A stretch of DNA of 14,536 nucleotides from Asterionellopsis glacialis (lineage: Eukaryota > Bacillariophyta > Plagiogrammaphyceae > Rhaphoneidales > Asterionellopsidaceae), in the NCBI GenBank assembly GCA_014885115.2, contig WKLE02002899.1:1399-15934 (forward strand), written 5' to 3'. The notes under the pieces are model-generated. The model made no database searches and was not told the origin of the DNA. It was given only the letters and a program-made list of their open reading frames with translations. Positions 7,871 to 14,536 of this stretch are shown piece after piece. Made by a program: the position numbers and the translations under genes. The stretch's first letter is position 1, and each line of letters starts with the position of its first letter.

Positions 7871-9430
7871 AGGCCTTGATGCTGGATTGCGGTGTGGTAT
7901 TGGTGAAAAAAATTTCCCTCGCCCGATTCTGCTAAATATTCAAAAGCAGTTAACGGATTTTTTTGTCTGAGCCACAATCAAGAATCTCTGTTCTTCTGTC
8001 TGCCACCACACAGAAAGAGACATCAACTAACCAACTGCAGTAGAGGAAAGGTGCCTGCAACAGTTTTTGAAATAAAAATGAAAAATGTGATGGCTGGGGA
8101 CATTTTTGATAATTTTTATCCTCTGCTTGTTATTGTGCATCAACACACAGCTATGTAGCAGGCCATCTCTTTCATGTTTAGGTCCTACCAATGATGGCAT
8201 TGTCTTCCATCACACACATGCATGCAATTTTGATAAAGTCATGCTGTCAGTGCTCCCATTAATTTGATAACTGTATCATAAGAAAATTGATCTATTATGT
8301 GGGTTCTCATACCCTGTAGTCTTCTTCAATTTTAACTTTGTTATAGGTAAATATTTTTGACTATATGAAGAGCTGCAATGAGATGAAAATGGGTTTGGAT
8401 GCTCTATCATATGACTACTAGAGTATGATTTTTACACAAGAAACAGATATTTTTTACAAGGGTGACAAGCAACAATCAATCTCCAAAGTCTTCTACCTGT
8501 AGAAGTTTTTGTTTCATTGAATTACTGTTTCAATAGTACTAGCATAAAGTGGCTGATAGCAAATTTTTTAAATGAAAAGATGGTGTCACTGAAAATATTG
8601 AAGATGGCATGACTAGTTTAAAATAGAGTACCAAAAGTCTACGATTTTGTATCTGTCTATAGAAAATCAACAATCTACCAATGTATACTCAACAAACAAA
8701 TAATTTCAGATGGTGTATAGATTAAATTCAATGCTAGATAGTGTTGATTGTGGAATATGCAGATTTAGAAAAAAGGTCCACAATAAAAATAGAAATTGAA
8801 AGCACACAAAAAAAAATATTATTTTTTCAGCTTTTACCTTCTACGCGATTCATTTCAAAATCACAATAAATAATGTTTCAAAGTACTTCATGCATATTGC
8901 ATATGTTTGCATACTTGCTTCCATCTTTCTATAATCATGACCAGTTCATTGTTGTTACTTCTTAGTGCCCTGCCGTTCATTTTGATATCGTCATCATCGT
9001 GATGAATTTTGTCGGTTTTTGACTGCTGCTTCTACGCAAGGGTTTTTCAAGCTTTACTACTGTATTCTCTCTTGTTTCAACTATTCTTTGGGATGTCGAA
9101 ATTGTAACTTTATCTTTGTTTTGGAAAAATGGTGTCCTGGCTAAAAAGGGCAATCATGAAAAATATGTCTGTGTCGGGCTAAATTTTTTTTTACTTTCAG
9201 TAAAGAGTATCCCAATATCGCGCAAAGAGTAGAAGAAGCAGGCCGCGCCGGCAGAAAACACACAACGCATCATCAAACATCACCTTTTTGTTCTGAAGAC
9301 TTCCTTTTTTCTGCGGCTCTACCTATCAAACCTAAACGACAACGTCGACCCATTCATCTTTCACTAGATCATTGTTACTGTTCTTGTTGGTTACAGATAA
9401 TCATTGTGTTATATATTTCAGAACAACACC
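7871..9430. other. Long AT-rich gene-free spacer and protease 5' region
   Basis: Stops are dense in all six frames. No tRNA-like cloverleaf, transposase fragment or recognisable RNA was found by eye. The stretch 9240-9430 is richer in CA/TC and is probably the promoter and leader of the protease gene. A pyrimidine-rich AG at 9420-9421, ten bases before the ATG, could be the acceptor of a leader intron (possible donor GTAAAG near 9200), but this is only a suggestion. Confidence 0.45.
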
Positions 9431-10730
9431 ATGAAGATTGTCGTGAATACTTTAGCTTTACTTTCATTCTTCCAACTTGCGGTTGCGTCTGAATTTGTAA
9501 TGTTGGATGGTCATACGATCCAAAATGATTATACGTCACCACTCCCATACACGTACATTAGTGAAGATGATTTGCCTGATTCATTCAATTGGGCTGATGT
9601 TGATGGCATCTCTTATTTGACACATTCCTTAAACCAACATATTCCACAATACTGTGGATCATGTTGGGCACATGCTGCTCTTTCAAGTCTTGCGGATCGT
9701 ATCAAGATTGCTCGTAAGGACATGACGGCTCCTGCATCAGGGGAAGAAATAAATTTAAGTATACAATACATTTTGAATTGTGCAGGATCCGTCGCTGGGT
9801 CGTGTCACGGTGGATCGCATTCAGGCGTATATGATTTTATTAAACACCACTCTGGTTTTATTCCTTATGATACATGTATGCCTTACATGGCATGTTCCTC
9901 TGAGTCGAAGGAAGGTTTTTGTAAACATGTTGATACGACATGCAGTGCTGGTAATACATGTCGTACATGTGATACCTTCGCTGGTAATGGTGGCGCATGT
10001 ACGGAAATTGATATTTTTCCCAATGCCACAGTGGCTGAATATGGCACCTACAGTATATTTGAAAGTAACAAGGTTCAGAAAATTATGGCTGAAATCTATG
10101 CTCGTGGACCAGTTGCTGCAGGTGTAAATGCTGAACCTTTGGTCAAATATGCAGGCGGCATTGTCAAAAATGAAAAAATTTGGGAAAAGATGACAAATCA
10201 TGTTGTATCTATCACAGGTTGGGGTACTGATGAAAATGGTGATATGTATTGGATTGGTGAGTTTGTTTTGGTTGTTATTAGTGTTGGTATTCGTTGCGAT
10301 CATTGTTATTAAAATTATGGTTCGTCAAATTTTGCCTCTGTATTTATTCATGTCGATCTCTAATACCCTTTATTCATCACTGATTTTTTTAACATTTCAG
10401 TTCGCAACAGTTGGGGACAGTTCTGGGGTGAGTTGGTTTCGAATCATAACAGCATAGGGATTATTTTTCAGAGCTTTTCTTGCTAACTAAATTCTTTGTG
10501 TTCTAACGCTCACAGGTGAAATGGGATACTTTCGTATCGAAGCTGGTAAAAATTCACTTGGTATTGAATCTGCTGTAGCATGGGCAACACCTGGTGAATT
10601 TACTGTCAAAAATTATCCTTGTTTTGAAGATGGGAAGAACTGCAATGGTAATGGATTTAGTACTCAAACCTATGTTGATCCCTCCACCAACGTTGGAGCT
10701 TTAAAGGATCGTCTCCGTGGACGAAAGTAA
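9431..10730 (+). CDS. Cathepsin Z/X-like papain-family cysteine protease, three exons, 355 aa
   Basis: Exons are 9431-10256, 10401-10427 and 10516-10730, joining to 355 codons plus TAA. The ATG at 9431 is chosen because it begins a signal peptide (residues 1 to about 19, hydrophobic core VVNTLALLSFFQLAVA). The TTG upstream is in frame but unlikely to be the start. The mature domain starts near residue 48 ('LPDSFNWADVDG'). The hallmark 'NQHIPQYCGSCWAHA' holds the oxyanion Gln69, the His70-Ile-Pro mini-loop typical of cathepsin Z/X, and catalytic Cys78. His257 ('NHVVSITGWG') and Asn278 ('NSWGQFWGEMGYFRI') complete the site. In animals the mini-loop gives carboxypeptidase activity, so the same is inferred here, in the vacuole or secreted. 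The propeptide is short (about 27 residues), as is usual for this group. About 45 residues extend beyond the protease core and end in a basic tail. Confidence 0.92.
10257..10400 (+). other. Intron 1 of the protease gene (144 nt)
   Basis: Donor G|GTGAGT and acceptor TTTCAG|TT. It is phase 1, and removal joins ...MYWI to VRNSWGQFW, restoring the conserved family sequence. The unspliced frame runs on and stops at 10310-10312. Confidence 0.93.
10401..10427 (+). other. 27-nt microexon (exon 2) coding the catalytic Asn
   Basis: It codes Val276-Trp284 and the first base of Gly285, i.e. VRNSWGQFW, including catalytic Asn278 and the NSWG motif. Both flanking introns are phase 1 and the exon is divisible by three, so skipping keeps the frame. 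The donor GTGAGT follows directly. Confidence 0.9.
10428..10515 (+). other. Intron 2 of the protease gene (88 nt)
   Basis: Donor GGG|GTGAGT and acceptor CTCACAG|GTGAAATGG. It is phase 1. CTAACT (10484-10489) and CTAACG (10503-10508) are possible branch sites. Removal gives FWGEMGYFRI, the expected family sequence. Confidence 0.92.
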
Positions 10731-10908
10731 ATGTTGATTTTGAAATGGTAAATAAGGTCATAGTGTAGCTGTCTCTATAATTTGTTATTCTCTCTAAAAT
10801 GAAAGTAGAGTTTATGGAGGTTATACAAAATCATGACTTGGATTTTGTTGGTATTTTCGTGGTCATTTGATTGGTTGGCTCAGTTGTTGATATTGTTGAT
10901 GTTGACGA
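10731..10908. other. Convergent 3' spacer
   Basis: Only 178 bases separate the protease stop from the stop of the minus-strand gene, so the two 3' untranslated regions probably overlap or nearly meet. No strong hairpin or canonical AATAAA was seen. Confidence 0.5.
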
Positions 10909-13170
10909 TTATTTTTTAGTAATCATCATACCCTTCACTTTATCTACGACATCTTCTAACACTTCATCAAGTTTACTTACTGGCAGGAATATATCAGTCA
11001 CACGCCGTTCTCGTTTGATACGTTCAACTTCTTGCATAGCTTTCAACAATTCAACCTTGGTGTATCCTGCTGTTTTTAACAATAAATATTTTCTCATGTT
11101 GTAGCTTAAAACAAGCTGATGTGCTGTCCTTCGAGGGTTAGCAGAAGATCGTTTTGTTTCATAGTCTTCTACTGATACATCAGTGGTATCACGATAGTCC
11201 CAGCCCAATGTTATAGGTGGTCCAAATGAACATGATGGATTATCACCCAAGGCAACATCATATTCACGTATTTTCAAACTTGAAAAAGATACATTCCTTT
11301 TCATATTATTTTGACTATTGCTGTTTTCATCATCAATACTGTCAAGTTTGCCACCACCATCATGATAAGATGATATCCGCTTCAAAGATGATTTTCTCGG
11401 TAATTTTGCAGTCGATGAAGGCACGAGTCGTACAGGAAGAGAGTTAGCACGATCTCCGCGTTGAAGAGGTGCAAATCCTTTTGGTCGATATTGTTCGTCT
11501 GCTGCTACCAAAGTACACGTACTGCGTCTACCATCACTCTCGGACTTCACTTCTTCTGGTTGTTTTTCTGAAGCCATCTCGGTTTCATTGCAATGATTTG
11601 ACTGGAGCAATGCTTGGTTTAGTATGATTGGCGAAGAAGATTGTTCTACCTGTGTGGCTGTATCATCCTCACCGTCACCAAAAATAGACTGTCGCAGTGG
11701 TGTTGATGATGGTGGTGATGAAGAATTCTGCGATGATCCTTTGCCATATCCACTCAGAAAGTCTACGTTATGCCGTGTAGTGTCCAAGGCGTGTGTATCG
11801 TTGTCCTTGTCATCATTATCATCGGTATTATTATGAGACCGACGTTTCCGTAATGCATCTTGAAATTGTGTTACAGATCGTGGTGATACTTCAAAAGGAT
11901 TGTTTTTGACACCATTGGTACTACCTTCAACATTGTCATCGATACCTCCAAAAAAAAATCCTGATAGGAATGAGACAATATTCATGTCTGGTATAGCAAC
12001 GGTCGCACTACTTTGCTCGTTTCTATCAATTAGAGACTGTGATGATTTGTAATGACTATGTACTTCATCTTGTCCTGTCAGTTGTCCACATTGTTGTTTT
12101 TGTTCATCATTCTCATCATCATCACCATGTTTTTGCTGCTGTTCTTGGACAGTTCCTGCTGATAATTTCTCGTTGGTAATTGAAGAAGAATTATGTGTTC
12201 CTGTGGTTGGTGGTGGTGCTATCATTTTGGGAACAGATTGATCGGATGTTATTACATTTTTTGTAGACGAAGATGGTGGTATCAAAGTCTTTAATTTTTG
12301 TTGCGAATAAAACTTTGGTAAAAAGCCAGTACTGGTAGTTCCTCCATTCATAGATGAAGATTCATTGGAAATATTACTGCATACAGAACTATCGTCATGA
12401 TCAAAAGGCGCCATAAAAAAGTCATCTCCTCCGCAGCTACCTGGTTGTGATTGTTGCTGCTGCTGCTGCTGCTGTTTCGAATTGGTGTGGTGAGGTGTTT
12501 CGAATTCAACAACAATATTGTGTGGTTGTTTCTGTTCTTCGTCTTCTATTTTTTGATGTGATGATTGTGTTGATATGGCGTGATCGTCGTCACGCTGTTC
12601 TTGTCGTGTGAATGTTGGAGATGATATCATCATGGACATCGATCGATGAAGTCCAAATGAAAATAATCGTAAAGGTTGGATAGTTTGATTATTAAAACTG
12701 CTGCAACTGCCGCTATTGAGAGAAGTCGTCGTCGACGGAGGAAGACTTTCATTATTATTGTTGTTGTTTTCCACAGCCTTCCTTGTGGCCCTATCCTTTT
12801 TGCAAGTTGATCTTGTCGTGTCTTGACTTGTCGTTGCAGTAGTAGCAGTAGCAGTAGCAGTAGCAGTAGCAGTGGCAAACAATGCTTCATTGAAAGCTTT
12901 AATATCAGCCAATTCACTCACGTCTGGCATCGAAAGAGATCTCATTCTTCCACAACTTGTTGGTGGAAGTTCCTCATCATCCGTATTCAATATTTGTTGT
13001 TGTTCTTGTTGCAGTTGAGACGACATATCTCTTTTCAGATTGAAATTTTGATGGTCATTATTATAATTAATAGTTGTGACATGACTGTCCAATGCCAATG
13101 CCAAGGCCAATGTTGTTGTTGTCGTCGTTAAAGACGAACCTCTTGATTCAAGATCCATACTATTTTCCAT
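10909..13170 (-). CDS. Low-complexity protein with C-terminal REY/LGDNP/GPPI block, 753 aa
   Basis: It is one uninterrupted frame from ATG (13168-13170) to stop at 10909-10911. Most of the chain is disordered: Thr/Ala alternation near residues 100-115, a poly-Gln run coded near 12450-12476, and Asp/Glu, Ser and Asn patches. Only the last 160 residues look folded. They hold a basic Ser-rich stretch ('RKSSLKRISS', residues 592-601, a possible phosphorylation site), then 'NVSFSSLKIREYDVALGDNP' and 'SFGPPITLGWDYR' (about 626-660), then helices to about 730 rich in Lys/Glu/Arg ('ELLKAMQEVERIKRERR'). I recall this block from many uncharacterised diatom proteins, but no function is known to me. There is no signal peptide or membrane segment. 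A regulatory role in cytosol or nucleus is a guess. Confidence 0.85.
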   Translation of the reverse strand: MENSMDLESRGSSLTTTTTTLALALALDSHVTTINYNNDHQNFNLKRDMSSQLQQEQQQILNTDDEELPPTSCGRMRSLSMPDVSELADIKAFNEALFATATATATATATTATTSQDTTRSTCKKDRATRKAVENNNNNNESLPPSTTTSLNSGSCSSFNNQTIQPLRLFSFGLHRSMSMMISSPTFTRQEQRDDDHAISTQSSHQKIEDEEQKQPHNIVVEFETPHHTNSKQQQQQQQQSQPGSCGGDDFFMAPFDHDDSSVCSNISNESSSMNGGTTSTGFLPKFYSQQKLKTLIPPSSSTKNVITSDQSVPKMIAPPPTTGTHNSSSITNEKLSAGTVQEQQQKHGDDDENDEQKQQCGQLTGQDEVHSHYKSSQSLIDRNEQSSATVAIPDMNIVSFLSGFFFGGIDDNVEGSTNGVKNNPFEVSPRSVTQFQDALRKRRSHNNTDDNDDKDNDTHALDTTRHNVDFLSGYGKGSSQNSSSPPSSTPLRQSIFGDGEDDTATQVEQSSSPIILNQALLQSNHCNETEMASEKQPEEVKSESDGRRSTCTLVAADEQYRPKGFAPLQRGDRANSLPVRLVPSSTAKLPRKSSLKRISSYHDGGGKLDSIDDENSNSQNNMKRNVSFSSLKIREYDVALGDNPSCSFGPPITLGWDYRDTTDVSVEDYETKRSSANPRRTAHQLVLSYNMRKYLLLKTAGYTKVELLKAMQEVERIKRERRVTDIFLPVSKLDEVLEDVVDKVKGMMITKK
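12450..12476 (-). repeat. Poly-Gln (CAG/CAA) tract in coding sequence
   Basis: A run of TTG/CTG triplets reads as CAG/CAA on the coding strand and gives eight consecutive Gln in the 753-aa protein. It is in frame, so length changes would keep the frame. Confidence 0.9.
12835..12874 (-). repeat. Hexanucleotide AGTAGC-type tandem repeat in coding sequence
   Basis: About five to six near-perfect six-base units code the alternating Ala-Thr stretch near residues 100-115. The first units are slightly degenerate. Unit changes would add or remove Ala-Thr pairs in frame. Confidence 0.9.
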
Positions 13171-13347
13171 TTAGGTTGATGGTTGAATGGGATAATGCAC
13201 TAGATGATTCTACTTATAAGGAACACTTTCTCTAACTAAAGAATTTTGTTTCAACACTTTTTCCAGCCAAGGCGGCTATTCAAAGTTTTGAATGGTCACG
13301 ACGACTTGAGTACCGTAGGCGACTTTGAAAGGCCAAGAAGAAAAATC

Positions 13348-13376
13348 AGTAAGTAGACTTATGTCTACCTCTTACT
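13348..13376. repeat. Hairpin, 11-bp stem with 3-base bulge
   Basis: AGTAA-GTAGAC pairs with GTCTAC-(CTC)-TTACT around a TTAT loop. It lies 178 bases upstream of the 753-aa start codon. It could act in its leader RNA or as a protein-binding dyad, but function is unknown. Confidence 0.6.
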
Positions 13377-13698
13377 TGTTTGATATTATTATTTTCAATC
13401 TCACGATAGACTACGGTAGCCCTACTTTATGTATGTAATCAGTCCTAAGTCCTAAAGTTCCAGTTCGAGTTGCCGATCGCTGACCAAGAAAAATAGAACT
13501 AGATATGAAAACGAGAAGACCCAGATGTTGTGTAGGAAAAGCAACAGCACACCGACCGTGTGGCGGAAGAAAAAGAAAAAAATTGGATCAGAACACACAT
13601 GAACATTGAGAATTCGGAATTTTGTGTTCGTTCCGTCATACGACCACGTAAGATTGTACCAACGACTTTTTACAAAGAGCTGGAAGTTGAAGTAGTTT

Positions 13699-13709
13699 GA
13701 TTACGTCAT
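13699..13709 (+). promoter_or_regulatory. Putative bZIP (CRE/aureochrome-type) site 1
   Basis: GATTACGTCAT contains ACGTCA, the core bound by CREB-like and aureochrome-type bZIP factors. It is identical over 11 bases to the second copy 126 bases downstream. It lies 430-440 bases upstream of the ATG at 14139. Use as a binding site is inferred. Confidence 0.4.
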
Positions 13710-13824
13710 CGGCAGGTAGAATAATTAACAACACCCTGTCGACTATGTCTTGAAGTATAGACTTTCGAAAAATCAGAATTCTGCAGGCGGGCGTGTGAGA
13801 ATTTGGAAGAATCCCATGGTTCGG

Positions 13825-13835
13825 GATTACGTCAT
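13825..13835 (+). promoter_or_regulatory. Putative bZIP (CRE/aureochrome-type) site 2
   Basis: A second exact GATTACGTCAT in the same orientation, about 304 bases upstream of the ATG at 14139. It also forms the end of a small AATCCC/GGGATT dyad (13810-13828). Confidence 0.4.
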
Positions 13836-14138
13836 TGAGGTCGATTCATTTGACTTGGATTGATTCGTGGATACAAGAATCCGTGATCCGTGACCACCAT
13901 TTACTGGTACTGGTAAAAACGCACGCAAGACACTTTCGCAAAAAAGAAAAACCCCATCCATCATCAGTCAGTCCACAAATTGGGGTTGGAAAAAAAAGGT
14001 GTCACCACTTTTGTTTTCTTCAGAATTTCTCTGCACATCGCAACATCAAACGCATAATAAAACAATCATTGATTCCTCGTCGTATAGGAAGTTGGCACAT
14101 AGATCTACACCACTTTCATTGAGTTCATTACCATTACC

Positions 14139-14210
14139 ATGTTGTTCCATTTCACTTCGCTTTTGTTAGCCCTAGCTACTGCAGGTGCCATTAAGACAAA
14201 TGAAATCAAG
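14139..14210 (+). CDS. First exon of a secreted or membrane protein gene, continues past window
   Basis: The ATG at 14139 follows a CA-rich leader (CCATTACC). It opens a 24-codon exon with a typical signal peptide: MLFHF, then TSLLLALATAGA, then a polar IKTNEIK. AAG is followed by GTATGT (14211), a good donor, and the unspliced frame stops eight codons later. This fits a short first exon ending in phase 0. Acceptors are possible at 14281 and at 14415 (after which phase 0 stays open to the window end), or outside the window. The product cannot be named. Confidence 0.5.
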
Positions 14211-14536
14211 GTATGTGAATGCAGTTGGTATTGATGGCGTCCCATGCAGACATACATTCAGTGTTTTTTCCATTCCCACAGCACAGAAAACCCAAGAAAG
14301 ACACGGAATTTTTCTGCCAAAGATACCGTAGAATTCTACGAAGATATCGTACTGCCGGTCGGGTGTGACGTTTTTTTTCTGCTTGGTTTGGCTCCCCGAG
14401 TTTGTCGTTGCACAGGGTGGTTGGTTGGTTATCTTTGCAACCTTGCATTTCCTGAAAGATCCATCGAAAATATACTCTTGTCTCACACTATTAAGCGTTA
14501 TTTACTTACCTTGTTTGCCACTGACCATCATACTAT
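14211..14536. other. Probable intron or start of exon 2 of the last gene
   Basis: The region begins with GTATGT. Candidate acceptors are CCCACAG (ending 14281; opens only 28 codons before TGA) and GTTGCACAG (ending 14415; open to the end, hydrophobic but without recognisable homology). Neither is convincing, so the exon 2 boundary is left open. A minus-strand 104-codon frame (14172-14486) is considered a shadow. Confidence 0.35.

Larger units (their letters stand above)
13171..14138. other. Divergent intergenic/promoter region
   Basis: It separates the start of the minus-strand 753-aa gene from the start of the plus-strand gene at 14139. A 95-codon plus frame at 13835-14122 shows no domain and most likely lies in the promoter or leader. 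The hairpin at 13348-13376 and the repeated 11-mer at 13699 and 13825 lie here. No RNA gene was recognised. Confidence 0.5.

Noticed and set aside
7163..9430. Autonomous transposon in the large spacer
   Set aside because: No transposase or reverse transcriptase fragment was found in any frame; only non-coding repeat copies are present.
9821..10303. Minus-strand 160-codon frame
   Set aside because: It lies wholly antisense to the protease exon with its catalytic motifs and continues into intron 1.
10200..10457. Plus-strand frame across intron 1 and the microexon
   Set aside because: It reads through two well supported introns in the wrong frame; the spliced model restores the papain-family sequence.
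12630..12917. Minus-strand 95-codon frame with a poly-Leu stretch
   Set aside because: The Leu run is the hexanucleotide repeat of the 753-aa gene read in another frame, not a membrane protein.
13805..13870. tRNA-like element (GGTTCGGGATT looks like a T arm)
   Set aside because: No matching acceptor, D or anticodon arms could be built around it.
14172..14486. Minus-strand 104-codon frame, with an ATG...GTAAGT arrangement near 14505-14530
   Set aside because: It has no domain similarity and overlaps the plus-strand signal-peptide exon and its intron; the donor-like GTAAGT is probably chance.
1..14536. Multi-gene novel system such as a defence island, biosynthetic cluster or CRISPR array
   Set aside because: The genes are eukaryotic, alternate in strand, and have unrelated predicted roles; no regularly spaced repeats were found.

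Overview
The window looks like nuclear DNA of a photosynthetic stramenopile, most likely a diatom. The reasons are AT-rich spacers around compact genes, few and short GT-AG introns (88 and 144 nt), proteins full of Asn/Gln/His/Ser/Thr/Asp tracts, and a C-terminal VSF..REY..LGDNP..GPPI block that I associate from memory with diatom hypothetical proteins. No bacterial operon, tRNA, rRNA, CRISPR array or phage feature was seen. The genus cannot be fixed without database comparison.

Layout, left to right. (1) 2-2626 (+): the 3' part of a large gene for a DUF4874/DUF4832-type protein with three copies of a CBM4/9-like beta-sandwich module. One copy sits between the two DUF regions and two are at the C-terminus. 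It is followed by a C8-(TC)n-(CA)n microsatellite. (2) 3206-4333 (+): a decayed copy of FAD-dependent mitochondrial glycerol-3-phosphate dehydrogenase, with nonsense codons, frameshifts, a missing N-terminal half and a missing internal segment, but with a recognisable EF-hand tail. (3) 4624-6825 (-): an intronless armadillo-repeat-like protein. (4) 6826-9430: a 2.6 kb gene-free spacer that holds two head-to-head copies of a MITE-like repeat at about 7163-7870. (5) 9431-10730 (+): a three-exon secreted or vacuolar cathepsin Z/X-like cysteine protease whose catalytic Asn lies in a symmetric 27-nt microexon. (6) 10909-13170 (-): an intronless 753-aa low-complexity protein ending in the REY/LGDNP/GPPI block, tail-to-tail with the protease. 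(7) 13171-14138: a divergent promoter region with a hairpin and a duplicated bZIP-type 11-mer. (8) 14139 onward (+): the first exon of a gene that starts with a probable signal peptide and runs off the window.

The genes do not form a pathway: orientations alternate, and the functions (carbohydrate-associated, respiratory pseudogene, protein scaffold, protease, unknown) are unrelated. The most unusual items are the module insertion in the DUF4874/DUF4832 protein, the microexon whose in-frame skipping would remove the protease's catalytic Asn, and the paired foldback elements. I saw no convincing multi-gene novel system.
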